The notes under the pieces were generated by a model. The model ran no database searches and was not told the origin of the DNA. It was given only the letters and a program-made list of their open reading frames with translations. Of a stretch of 64,000 nt of DNA, positions 24,901-30,699 are shown in pieces (position 1 is the first letter of the stretch; each line of letters begins with the position of its first letter). Where the stretch lies: the NCBI GenBank assembly GCA_023053575.1, contig JAKZAP010000021.1:4361790-4425789 (forward strand), read 5' to 3'. The stretch comes from Branchinecta lynchi. Its lineage: Eukaryota > Arthropoda > Branchiopoda > Anostraca > Branchinectidae. Both the position numbers and the translations under genes were made by a program.

Positions 24901-25821
24901 TCAGTTAAGATATTGTTCAGCTATTTCGGCCCTTCTTAGCAAAGCTCCTCGTCATGGTCAAGCCGAGGGTCTTTGGTTGCTTTTTCACAAGTTCATATTC
25001 CAGCTTGACGGACCCTTGCCAGGAAGGGCCGAAATATAGCTCTAATAAATGTAGCTGCCGTATCCGTTTTGAGGGGCAAATATGATTCGCTGTCAGCTCC
25101 GGCTGTAGGAATATTTATCAACGAAGTATGGCCCTTTTTGCTAAGGCTCCTCGTCAGGTTCTAACAGTAAGAAATGGAACTATTTTATTGGCAAGCTAAA
25201 TTAAATTTGACACATAATGTACAGACGGAGCATCGTAGAAAAATAAAATAAAATAAAACAACACAACAACAACAACCAAGATTATTAAAATTCATTAAAG
25301 ATCATGGAATTCGATGGGTGATTACGACTTTGTTTCATTCTGTTGACCTATTTCACGACAATCGCAGAGGTATCAGCTATACGGAACTTTCTATAAGGTG
25401 GCTTTGTCCAGGAGGGGAGGCGTGTCGTGTCAAATACTCAGAATACCAAAAGAAAATGGAACGAATTTGACGAAGATTTTCTTTACTGGAGTGATACCGG
25501 ACCTTCATCTTAGTTTTTCTAATTTTAGGGGGATACCCCGACTGCCATGGAGTGGAAGGTGACGGTCGTTTCCACAACCCCCCGTTGTTGTTCAACCTCT
25601 TAGATGACAAGGAAGAAAGAACCCCTCTTGATAGTTCAGACCCTCGGAGCGACCCAGCCAAAGCCCTTCGCAAAATCCTAAAGTATTACAAAAAGTTTTA
25701 CGATGGGTTAGAGCAAGGCGGGAGGAGTAACACGACGTATGAGGTGGACTGGAGTCTGCGACCCTGCTGCAACCCCAATAACGAATTCTGCCGTTGTCAC
25801 CCGTTGAAGAGCGAGCTGTAG
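718..25821 (+). CDS. Arylsulfatase A-like gene, seven visible exons, N-terminus missing
   Basis: Joining 718-905, 2740-3034, 5185-5372, 10074-10240, 12827-12979, 21526-21616 and 25529-25821 gives one open frame of about 457 residues ending in TAG. All junctions are AG/GT and all phases agree. The product is a type I sulfatase hydrolysing sulfate esters, and the ARSA-like C-terminus suggests a lysosomal or secreted enzyme. Visible hallmarks are [12 protein letters not shown] (Cys becomes formylglycine), GKWHLG (Lys and His), QPHTP (His), SDNGPW (Asp and Asn metal ligands), AKGTVWEGG (Lys), a SLDILPTL helix, [17 protein letters not shown], and a Cys-rich end [11 protein letters not shown] as in ARSA. 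Human ARSA is about 507 residues, so 50-70 N-terminal residues (signal peptide, Asp-Asp pair) are absent and probably lie left of base 1. Introns are large and full of transposons, and a second gene sits in intron 12980-21525 on the other strand. Confidence 0.93.
1184..1328. repeat. Decamer minisatellite
   Basis: About 14 imperfect copies of a ten-base unit close to AAAGTAACCC, with occasional ATGTAACCC variants. Both strands stay open over it, producing Tyr/Trp/Leu-rich false reading frames. Confidence 0.75.
1330..2240. repeat. Degenerate R-H type repeat blocks
   Basis: Contains AAGTTTCATC-type phrases with CTCCCTCC...CTCCCC polypyrimidine blocks typical of R-H elements, ending with (ACAGACGG)-type runs near 2190. 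No terminal hairpins are recognisable. Confidence 0.45.
2290..2705. mobile_element. Foldback element with (A)GGCGTATTCTCGCC ends, copy 1
   Basis: Ends GGGCGTATTCTCGCCGTTCC and its inverse GGAACGGCGAGAATACGCC, flanked by TATA on both sides. Inside are ACTCCACTTGAGGAGTCC and AGTCCGCGTGGAGTGACTCC hairpins. A second copy is at 39892-40249. It ends 35 bases before the sulfatase exon at 2740. Confidence 0.65.
2740..3034 (+). CDS. Sulfatase exon with GKWHLG
   Basis: The acceptor is TTTGTAG, ending at 2739, and the donor GTAAGC starts at 3035. It encodes [21 protein letters not shown], then [11 protein letters not shown] and a Cys-rich loop, as in ARSA-type enzymes where Lys and His bind the sulfate. 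An open frame runs upstream from 2322 through intronic repeat DNA; that part is not coding. The exon ends with AG, completed to Ser by the next exon. Confidence 0.93.
3035..5184. other. Sulfatase intron with no recognised gene
   Basis: Holds a 13-G run near 3395 and scattered short open frames. The longest, 4444-4791 (-), is 115 codons with no recognisable motif, start context or splice partner. No repeat boundaries were defined. Confidence 0.5.
5185..5372 (+). CDS. Sulfatase exon with QPHTP histidine
   Basis: The acceptor is a strong T-rich tract ending CTTTCAG at 5184; the donor GTAAGT starts at 5373. It encodes [17 protein letters not shown], then [20 protein letters not shown] and IVWFM. 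The His of QPHTP matches the conserved active-site His, and [11 protein letters not shown] is the usual sulfatase surface motif. It ends with one base of the Ser codon of SDNGPW. Confidence 0.93.
5530..5889 (+). mobile_element. LINE 3' end with (ATTC)n tail
   Basis: Translates as [20 protein letters not shown] then [19 protein letters not shown], the C-terminal end of a LINE ORF2, followed by a 3' UTR, AATAAA and ATTC repeats at about 5850-5888. The same C-terminus appears at 9841-9955 ([13 protein letters not shown]) and on the minus strand at 50289-50373. Confidence 0.65.
6192..7590 (+). repeat. R-H element, copy 1
   Basis: Starts TTTTTATGGCACTTGCC with an inverted partner GGCCAAGTGTCAT (hairpin), then (GTCGGTCG)n, then 420-490-base tandem blocks at about 6285, 6775 and 7195 rich in GGGGGGAG runs. 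It ends GCAAGTGCCATATGAGC followed by AGCTCTTGTT. Confidence 0.7.
7591..8470. other. Intronic stretch without recognised features
   Basis: Mostly T-rich sequence with a C run near 8268-8282. I see no exon, RNA gene or defined repeat. Confidence 0.4.
8471..8781. mobile_element. MITE family A, copy 1
   Basis: Termini CCCCGATGAAAAATTT and AAATTTTTCATCGGGG; the interior is full of GTAGTA/TACTAC motifs and carries GAAGTAGAAGCATGTAGTAG. It shares the interior and ends with copies at 10268, 12055, 18652 and 38763. Confidence 0.75.
8930..9598 (-). repeat. R-G element, copy 1
   Basis: Inverse orientation: starts AACAAGACCAAAGGTTTCG and ends TTACGTTTTGGGATCCCAAA. It contains the blocks for 'tagccctacatttaggg' and AACTCTCG...GTGC. 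The GGGATCCC palindrome marks the end. Confidence 0.7.
9610..10062 (+). mobile_element. LINE 3' end with C-terminal zinc knuckle
   Basis: Translates as [20 protein letters not shown] then [20 protein letters not shown], then [18 protein letters not shown] and stop, so a C2H-C type knuckle at the end of a LINE RT protein. The tail is ATATCATATCGTATCATAT, ending about ten bases before the acceptor of the sulfatase exon at 10074. Confidence 0.65.
10074..10240 (+). CDS. Sulfatase exon with DNGPW metal site
   Basis: The acceptor TTTTGTAG ends at 10073 and the donor GTAAAA starts at 10241. It encodes (S)[14 protein letters not shown], then [20 protein letters not shown] and IVYWPGRVK. Asp and Asn of DNGP are the Ca-binding ligands, and Lys of AKGTVWEGG is the conserved sulfate-contact Lys. 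The exon ends in phase 0. A LINE tail lies about 10 bases upstream of the acceptor and a MITE starts 28 bases downstream of the donor. Confidence 0.93.
10268..10571. mobile_element. MITE family A, copy 2
   Basis: Inverse orientation relative to copy 1: begins CCCGATGAAAAGTTTG and ends CAAATTTTTCATCGGG. It starts 28 bases after the donor of the sulfatase exon 10074-10240. Confidence 0.75.
10572..11441. repeat. Repeat shared with 480-710 and 47755-47960, then unique intron
   Basis: 10600-10830 matches the two other copies, including GACTATCTCTCC and TTCTTCCTGAGGATCGCTG. From about 10840 to 11440 I see no repeat or exon; minus-strand frames of 118-146 codons there lack motifs. Confidence 0.5.
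11442..11643 (+). promoter_or_regulatory. CRE/TATA promoter-like cluster with a 35-codon ORF
   Basis: A perfect CRE palindrome TGACGTCA lies at 11442-11449, TATAAAA at 11468-11474 and a second TGACGTCA at 11524-11531. An ATG at 11536 opens 35 codons ([20 protein letters not shown] and on) to TAA at 11641-11643; a splice donor CG|GTAATT overlaps the end. Spacing fits a core promoter with a start near 11500. It lies in a sulfatase intron, same strand. It may belong to an unrecognised gene or to a mobile element. Confidence 0.3.
12055..12360. mobile_element. MITE family A, copy 3
   Basis: Begins CCCCGACGAAAAGGTTG and ends CTTTTTATCGGG, with the same interior as copy 1 and the same orientation. 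A diverged copy. Confidence 0.72.
12827..12979 (+). CDS. Sulfatase exon, SLDILPTL region
   Basis: This exon lies inside an unremarkable reading frame and is found by homology and phase. The acceptor GGCTTTAG ends at 12826 and the donor GTAAGA starts at 12980. It encodes [20 protein letters not shown], then [20 protein letters not shown] and [11 protein letters not shown] in 51 whole codons, as expected between WPGRVK and the VR-GKYKA region of ARSA. Confidence 0.9.
13018..13600. repeat. ACCATGGTATC/GCAAAAACG foldback repeat, diverged
   Basis: Repeated phrases TACCGTGGTATC, GATACCA, GCAAAAACGAC and their inverses. The block ATCTCACTTTCATCA...AAGTTTGGCACTTAATGATG matches in reverse the sequence near 48140-48210 and 50960-51020. 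Confidence 0.5.
13655..13976. mobile_element. Foldback with AAAGTGNGAACACACGATCAGGAT arms
   Basis: The left arm near 13657-13690 and the right arm near 13947-13975 are inverted repeats of about 25-30 bases, with a second inverted block (CACCATCATCA / TGATGATGAAAG). A diverged relative lies at 15390-15520. Confidence 0.55.
14261..14850. repeat. 158-bp tandem repeat, about 3.7 units
   Basis: Units begin ACGCCGGATACCCTATGCC at 14261, 14419, 14577 and 14735, exactly 158 bases apart and nearly identical. Each contains ATCATTGGTTGATTTCTGAG and AATCATCATTTTCCGGCC. Flanks carry shorter CCCTATGCC repeats. Confidence 0.9.
15637..15854 (-). CDS. Nested gene exon 2, Pro-rich tail
   Basis: Begins after TTCTCTTGCAG and encodes (A)[20 protein letters not shown], more Pro-rich sequence and a polar end [10 protein letters not shown] with TAG. 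Two frames are open here on this strand; I chose the one whose phase matches exon 1 and whose PNQPFP repeats continue its composition. The longer alternative (to 15171) is Arg/Ser-rich without a plausible join. Confidence 0.58.
15637..19595 (-). CDS. Nested antisense gene: single-pass membrane, Pro-rich protein (2 exons)
   Basis: Join 19595-19196 to 15854-15637 on the minus strand. The first exon ends with donor GTGAGT in phase 1; the second starts after TTCTCTTGCAG with the two bases that complete an Ala codon. The 205-residue product has a short polar N-terminus, one hydrophobic segment at about residues 36-59, and then a Pro/Gly/Leu-rich tail ([12 protein letters not shown], then [15 protein letters not shown] across exon 2). 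Pro-rich character is continuous across the junction, which supports the join. The whole gene lies in a sulfatase intron, antisense to it. I recognise no family. No clear poly(A) signal was seen after the stop. Confidence 0.62.
15880..17930. other. Intron shared by sulfatase and nested gene; no exon recognised
   Basis: Contains open frames on both strands around 16035-16346 and 16448-16738 without splice support, G runs at 16607 and 16670, and an (AATTT)n patch near 17700. I see no convincing gene or repeat ends. Confidence 0.4.
17935..18651 (+). repeat. R-H element remnant without hairpin ends
   Basis: Same blocks as 6285-7400 (CCAGATTTGCTAGGACCGTG, GAAACTTGGCAGG, polypurine GGGGGGAG runs). 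Preceded by TTACTTACTTAC. The right end is replaced by MITE A copy 4. Confidence 0.55.
18652..18936. mobile_element. MITE family A, copy 4 (degenerate ends)
   Basis: The interior matches copy 2 in the same orientation, but the ends have lost CCCGATG/CATCGGG. It abuts the R-H remnant. Confidence 0.65.
19196..19595 (-). CDS. Nested gene exon 1, membrane segment
   Basis: Starts at ATG 19595-19593 (A at -3) and runs 133 whole codons plus one base to a GTGAGT donor at 19195. The hydrophobic stretch [20 protein letters not shown] plus following residues is the only membrane segment, with no typical signal peptide before it. The rest is uncharged and Pro-rich. The antisense frame over this stretch is also open but has no splice or domain support. 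Confidence 0.62.
19600..21525. repeat. Spacer with degenerate ~116-bp 'TTCGGTGATTTAACG' repeats
   Basis: Between 20120 and 20760 related blocks (TTCGGTG-TTTAAC, TCGGTTCC, AATTCACCGGACTTTT, CCGCATCTATTTCAC) recur roughly every 110-120 bases. A single related block is at 45950-46110. The rest, with long C runs at 21267-21400, shows no gene. Confidence 0.45.
21526..21616 (+). CDS. Sulfatase exon, [13 protein letters not shown]
   Basis: The acceptor TTTTCAG ends at 21525 and the donor GTAGGT starts at 21617. It encodes [19 protein letters not shown] then [12 protein letters not shown]. The run VR-x-GKYKA-x(2)-T is diagnostic of ARSA-type C-terminal domains. It begins in phase 0 and ends with the first base of a Gly codon. 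Confidence 0.92.
21893..22620 (-). repeat. R-G element, diverged copy
   Basis: Starts AACAAGAACAGAGGTTTCG and carries interior phrases seen in other inverse R-G copies (TTCCGGGCGAACCACTTGTC, TACGGCTACGAG). The GGGATCCC end is missing. A TATGTTTGTATGTC minisatellite lies at 21965-22025. Confidence 0.5.
22673..24049. mobile_element. MITE family B split by a LINE
   Basis: The left part 22673-22941 and right part 24008-24049 together match the intact 305-bp copy at 38326-38630. They are separated by LINE sequence 22942-24007. ACGT at 22938-22941 and 24008-24011 is the candidate target duplication. Confidence 0.78.
22942..24007 (-). mobile_element. LINE RT fragment (5' truncated, frameshifted)
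   Basis: On the minus strand near 23975-23935 reads [14 protein letters not shown], the conserved RT block, then after a frameshift KFADE in place of the FADD box. 23829-23137 continues with [56 protein letters not shown] and [10 protein letters not shown]. The 3' tail is a CTACT repeat. The loss of Asp in the metal box and the frameshift mark it as dead. It is related to the LINE at 56-445. Confidence 0.85.
24050..25528. other. Last sulfatase intron, right part
   Basis: Around 24255-24360 matches 50401-50470 (TTTATTTATGAC, CAGCGGA-TATGAATA/CATAAATA, ACAAAA), probably a retroelement 3' end. Two diverged 'GGCCCTTCTTAGCAAAGCTCCTCGTCA' type blocks occur at 24930 and 25130. No exon was seen. Confidence 0.4.
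25529..25821 (+). CDS. Sulfatase terminal exon
   Basis: The acceptor TTTTAG ends at 25528. It encodes [34 protein letters not shown], a basic helical stretch and [19 protein letters not shown], ending in [17 protein letters not shown] matches the ARSA segment that precedes its last helix, and the CC-x(7)-C-x-C pattern matches the ARSA disulfide-rich tail. Confidence 0.93.
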
Positions 25822-25900
25822 TACATCTTAAAAAACGATTTATTACCACTTAAAATCTTGTCATTAGTCAGTTTTACAAGCATATCGTCACATTTATTGT

Positions 25901-25906
25901 ATTAAA
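25901..25906 (+). promoter_or_regulatory. Candidate poly(A) signal of sulfatase
   Basis: ATTAAA lies about 80 bases after the sulfatase stop. It is the commonest variant of AATAAA, and no canonical AATAAA lies closer. Confidence 0.45.
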
Positions 25907-25988
25907 ATAACTTGCTTAAACAAACTTTATTGTCACTTCATCTTGTATGACGTAATCCTTTAATGCTTACTAAGCCGTCACCTTGGGC

Positions 25989-26085
25989 TATAAGAAGGCA
26001 AGTCCCAGTGCCGCTTCACAGATCACAAAGGATCACCATCGAAGAAGCTTGACTCGGTTTGCGAACGTGTACATATAAGAAGTAG
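25989..26085 (+). promoter_or_regulatory. Candidate TATA promoter and non-coding first exon for the 81-aa gene
   Basis: TATAAG at 25989-25994 is followed about 30 bases later by a possible start near 26019, then a short non-coding stretch ending in TAG|GTATTT at 26085. This would splice to the acceptor before 27513. It lies just beyond the sulfatase poly(A) signal. The argument is positional only. Confidence 0.28.
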
Positions 26086-26159
26086 GTATTTTTGTCCGTT
26101 TTCTTTGTGACATCCCAACTGACTAAGCTGTTTGACCGAGAACGTTAGAGTACCCCTAG

Positions 26160-26300
26160 CACTATTTACTCTTCAACTTACAGCATATTAAAATATTTGA
26201 ATACTTTAAAACTCTGCTGTGCTTTCAACAAATAACCCACGGTTTTGGCTGTTTTAAGCCTTTTTCGAGACCCGTTGACTTGTAGCGAAAAAAGGGAAAC
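26160..26300. repeat. Repeat shared with 44640-44760
   Basis: The block with AACAAATAACCCACGGTTTTG, GGCTGTTTTAAGCC and CCCGTT recurs near 44690-44750 in the same orientation. A 110-codon frame at 26428-26760 follows, without family resemblance. Confidence 0.5.
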
Positions 26301-27120
26301 AATTTACATAACCGGTTGTTCTGATAGAAAAACTTCTCGCAGACAACCGTCGACAGTGTGATACACATCGAAAGTAGCAAAACACGATATGTGAGAAAAT
26401 CAGCGTGGTTTTGTTAGAGGGGTTAGAATGTGCCGTACAAAATTGGGGTCTCCGGGTTTAGAAATGTATGGAGGGATTATGGAAGTAGGCTGCGTTAGTA
26501 TTTTTGATAAGACAGGTCCTTCGAAAGAGACAATAATATCCGTACGCTCAATAGAGGAATGCGCCGATCATGAGTTAAATGCTGCTTATTCTAAAGTCAC
26601 AGTAACTTATATCTTGCTTATATCAAGCCCCAGATGGTTACTTTTAGGTGTAGCTGCTGAAGTTGAGAAAAGCTCAGCCTTTGAGTGCGTGTTGCTTGTT
26701 CGACCAAGAACGCCTAAAGAGAGAACATCTGTACTCAGAGTCGAAGCGATCGTCGAGTAAATTAAGTCCACTTTTCTTTCTGAACAGTTTCAAGTGCATA
26801 GTATTAGGATAAAGCAGCCGGAACCGAGTTAGATATCCTTCACTAGGACCATCCTTACGACAGAACCACCCACGCTGCAGGAATTTCAACTGCGGACGGC
26901 AACGGAATCCACCCGTCTCCGCAAAAAGATCCACAACCACCTACAGAGGCGGGAACGGTCTCAACTTTTCTTCCAGGAATAATCAAATGAGTTACTTTAT
27001 CGAGTAGATTAACACAACTGAGTATCTTCTAGATTTTTTTTGCCTAGACCCGTATGGCACACAATTCTGCTCCCGCGACAAGAACTGCCTCTTTAGGTCA
27101 TGGGGACGCCTGTATATTCA

Positions 27121-27459
27121 CTGTCAGAATTTTCATAGGAGATACCACGAGGATGCACGGTTTCAACAGATAAGCGTAACAGATAACACTTCGGACGTTA
27201 TCTGTTGTGTTTAAAAATGTCATGCATAATAAGCGTTACCATCAGGAAGAACCGAAGCACTGCCAAAAAGTATCTGCTGAGTTTTCTGACATCATACCGA
27301 TAAGGAATAAAGTCAGTTGATGCTTTTTTGGCTCTTCCTAACACAGCTTGTATGCATAACATTTTCAAACACAACAGATAACATCCGAGGTGTTATCTGT
27401 TACGCATTATCTGTTAGAACCGCGCATCCTCGTGTTATCTGTTGTGAAACTTCTGACAG
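27121..27459. repeat. 339-bp foldback (MITE-like) beside the 81-aa gene
   Basis: Begins CTGTCAGAA and ends TTCTGACAG, and the outer ~90 bases on each side are inverted repeats. Each arm contains two or three copies of AACAGATAACA/TGTTATCTGTT, so the arms are also internally repetitive. It ends 54 bases before the acceptor of the 27516 exon. No target duplication is evident. Confidence 0.7.
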
Positions 27460-27515
27460 CGTTGTAGACTGCCTAGGGCAGAACACCAATTGACTGACTT
27501 TTGACTTTACAGGAA

Positions 27516-27761
27516 ATGGCAGATGTTGACTTTGCACTACTATCACCAGCGCTCCACAACCCCTACTCGGCAGTTGCATTCGTCATCGGTGGCATTCTCC
27601 TATTCTCAGTTCTGGCCTTCTGCGCGGGAGCGCTGATTGTGTTGATGTCGGAAAAAGTAGGTGCTCGTCCAAGAACGAAAGAATCCGTTTCTGACGCTGC
27701 TGTGAAGATCCTGCAGAGCATCGACAGCACAGACCCGACGTTCAGTTCAATGACGAATTAG
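27516..27761 (+). CDS. Small single-pass membrane protein, 81 aa
   Basis: ATG at 27516 sits three bases after a good acceptor (TTTGACTTTACAG ending at 27512) and has G at -3 and +4. The protein begins MADVDFALLSPALHNPYSAV, has one membrane span at about residues 18-44 (FVIGGILLFSVLAFCAGALI and on), then a basic/polar tail with KVGARPRTKE and SDAAVKILQS. The Arg/Lys cluster directly after the span fits a type III or tail-in orientation. The motif NPYSA-x(5)-GG at the span entry resembles DPLSA-x(5)-GG of the nested antisense gene. No family is recognised. The start may instead use an upstream exon in frame. Confidence 0.5.
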   Translation: MADVDFALLSPALHNPYSAVAFVIGGILLFSVLAFCAGALIVLMSEKVGARPRTKESVSDAAVKILQSIDSTDPTFSSMTN

Positions 27762-27817
27762 TTTGATGTTTCTCTTGAAGTTTATTTTTTTCAATATAGA
27801 AGTTATCGAAAGTTTAG

Positions 27818-28560
27818 TTTTTGGGATCCCAAAACGTAAGTGGAGGAATACCTATGACATCACAAAAGTTGTCCGTCTGTCCGTCCGTCTGTACGCATTA
27901 TAATTCTCGAAGGGAATGAGATATTTTGATGAAACTTGGTGTGAGGATTGTTTGGGTTAAGAATAAGGTCAAGTTCGTAGATGGGCTCTGTAGCCCTACA
28001 TTTAGGGGTGGGGGAGGGGGGTTAATTTAAGGTGCAAATGAAATATTTTTAAACATATAATGTTATAGTCGATTATGGGGTAAAAATACATGGTGAACAC
28101 GATGGTGTAAACCATTTTGTCATCGGACGAGTAGTTCGCCCGGAATCCGGCCAAAATCGGAAAGTTTGTTAAAAGTAAAAGTTATATTTGAAGTTGATTA
28201 GATGTTCGATTTAGGGATAAGAAGACATGATGAACATAATGGTGAAACACATTTGTTCGCCGGACAAGTAGTTAGCCCAGAATCCGGCCAAAACCGGAAA
28301 ATCTGTTAAAATTAAAAGTTTTATTTGAAGTTGATTAGATGTTTTTGAGCTTTATTTTCTTGCCCCACAATTAGTTCGCTCGGAATCTGGCCGAAACCGG
28401 AAATCTGCCAGGAAGCTTTAGAACCCATCCTTATAGTCGGGGTGAGGAGACATGCTGAATACAGATCTGAAACGAACTTTCTCGCCGGAAGTTTACCCGG
28501 AATCCGGCTAAACCGGAAATCCGGTAAAGTCTGGTCTAAGCCTCTTTGGTCTATCTCTGT
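27818..28560 (+). repeat. R-G element, copy 3
   Basis: Starts TTTTTGGGATCCCAAAACG then AAGTGGAGGAATACC, (GTCCGTCT)n, AATTCTCGAAGGGAATGAGA, TAGCCCTACATTTAGGGG and several GGAATCCGGCC-AAACCGGAAA blocks spaced about 100 bases. The right end is diverged. Confidence 0.7.
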
Positions 28561-28598
28561 AACAGTTCGCACGGAGGGCGACAACACTCGATGAATCC

Positions 28599-29006
28599 AT
28601 GTTTGAACTGTATTGCCTCGTCAGGCAAGAAATTCTGACCTCTTCTGTGGACAACACTGCGATAACAGTAATTGGTAGTTGTTTGGTGGACGTTGTACAT
28701 CGTAAAGCCTTGCGAAATTTGTACAGCACCTTCTGCTTCTGCGCTTCTTCTATACTATTTTGTCCTGTTGTAACTCATGTTCTGGGGAAGAAGGAGATTA
28801 AAAAGATGAGATCGTGTTACCTTAGATATGCAAAGCACCTACCCCACTTGTCGAAATTAAGTCATAACCATACATTGACGGAGAAGTTCAAAATTCAATT
28901 TGCTAGTGTTACCCTTTTGGATGTTTTCTCGTCACTTTACAAAATCATGGACAACAGGGCCCAACCAGCACACGACGATCCCCACTGCTTCCTGGCCGAA
29001 GATTGA
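28599..29006 (+). pseudogene. Unassigned 135-codon ORF, possible LINE C-terminus
   Basis: Open frame ending IKKMRSCYLRYAKHLPHLSK then TLTEKFKIQ. The pattern of basic-aromatic residues followed by Y-x-R-x(2)-K-x-L resembles the C-terminal region of some LINE RT proteins (compare CYKRIFRRIICLP at 57350), but no RT core or zinc knuckle is present. An ordinary gene cannot be excluded. Confidence 0.3.
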
Positions 29007-29067
29007 AAACTAACTGTCGTTTTTCTGTGTGTTTATGTATTTTATTCATTTTCTTTCATTTACTCCG

Positions 29068-30624
29068 CTTTTTATGGCACTTGCCGTTCGGCCAAGTGCC
29101 ATGTAGCGATCGCAATTTCTGTCCGTCCGTCGGTCTGTCGGTCTGTCCGGGCTTTGCTAGTTTGGGCACTTCCAGATAAGCTAGGACGATCTTGGCAGGC
29201 ATATCAGGACCCCAAATGATCAAGTTAGGGTCCACCAGGCCCCCAGATGATTAAGTTGGAAATAGTCGCTTCCCCGGTCCGAGCAACGTGTGTGGGGGGG
29301 GGGGGGTGGAGGGAGGGGGAATCCAGAATCTTGAGGTATTTCTAAATTTTGAACGGATGATTGGATCTTAATGAAACTTGATATTTGGAAATACCTCGTG
29401 TCTAAGACGACCCACTTCAAATCCGAACCGGATCCGTTGACTTTGGGGGGAGTTGGAGGGCGGAAATCTTGGGAAACGCTTGGAGTGGAGGATCGGGATG
29501 AGAATTGGTGGGAAGAACAAGCACAAGTCCTAGACACATCATTGACATAACCGGACCGGATTCGGGCACTGTGGGGGGAGTTCGGGGGGGGGGGGGGGGG
29601 GGATTCTGGTCAGCCAGCGAGTTCGGTACTTCATGATGAAATAAGATGATGAAAACCGGCAGGAATGTGAGGAATTCAAATAGAACGACTTGAGAATAGT
29701 CGTTTGCCCATCCGAACATCGTCAGGGGGAGTGGAGGGATGGTGAATCCGGAATCTAGTGGCATTTATAACTTCTGAACGGGCGATCGGATTTGAGTGAA
29801 ACTTGGCAAGTGGAAAGAGCTATTGTCTCAGATGTTCCATGCAAGTCCAAACCGGATCTTACACTCGGGCGAGGGGGGTGGGGAGTTGGAAGGGGCACCG
29901 GAATTTTTGTGAAACCCGTAGTGTCAAGAGATCGGGATTGAATTTGGTGGGAAGCAGATCATGCTGGGGCTCTTTGGGGGGAGTTAGATTGGATTTCCTG
30001 GAATTCCGGTGATCGCGACATAGGATACTTCCATTTGTGCGGAAGGACGATAAAACTATATAGGCAGGCATATTAGTGACCCAACCAAATAAAATTTTTC
30101 GGGGAGTCGAGGGAGGGGGAATCTGGAAATTACTGACTTCCGCTGGTTGCGAAAAATGGTCGGACTCAAGTGAAACTTTGTGGGTGATAAGAACTTATGA
30201 CCTAGACATGCAAAGCTTGTGTACGAACCCATGCAGCCATGGTTGTGGGAGTTGGGGAGGGGGGGGGTCCGGGAACTTTGTGAAATGAACAAAAACCAGA
30301 TTTGTCATTTGGCGTCCGAACCGGGTCCGACCAAGGTGGGAGGATGATAAAATGGGAACCGGAAACTTGCAGATATGCTCCAATTCCAGTAAAACTTGAT
30401 GGACAGGAAGAAGAGATGTTAGTTTGTGTCCGAGTCGTATTCGGCCACACTAGGGGGGAGTCTCGTGAATGATGTGGCTCGCATAGCGGGTAAACGAGTG
30501 TAAAACAACCGGATCCGATCACGGTGAGGAGTATCGGAATTCCCGGAAAAATGCTCGGATTCACTTTCTTGCTTCTCAAACCACCTACTCGTAACAAGTG
30601 CCATATGAGCCCGTAGCTCTTGTT
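29068..30624 (+). repeat. R-H element, copy 2
   Basis: Starts TTTTTATGGCACTTGCCGTT with hairpin partner GGCCAAGTGCCAT, then (GTCCGTCC)n, polypurine blocks including an 18-G run near 29588, and ends AACAAGTGCCATATGAGCCC then GTAGCTCTTGTT. Followed by GGCGGGTTATAAATAA and (TTAC)n at 30642-30672. Confidence 0.75.
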
Positions 30625-30699
30625 CAAAATGGCGGGTTATAAATAAATTACTTACTTACCTACTTACTTACATAAGGCTAACTTAGCATTTGAACGTTA

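Noticed and set aside
26428..26760. 110-codon plus-strand frame
   Set aside because: No recognisable motif; it lies next to a dispersed repeat and would fall in the proposed intron of the 81-aa gene.
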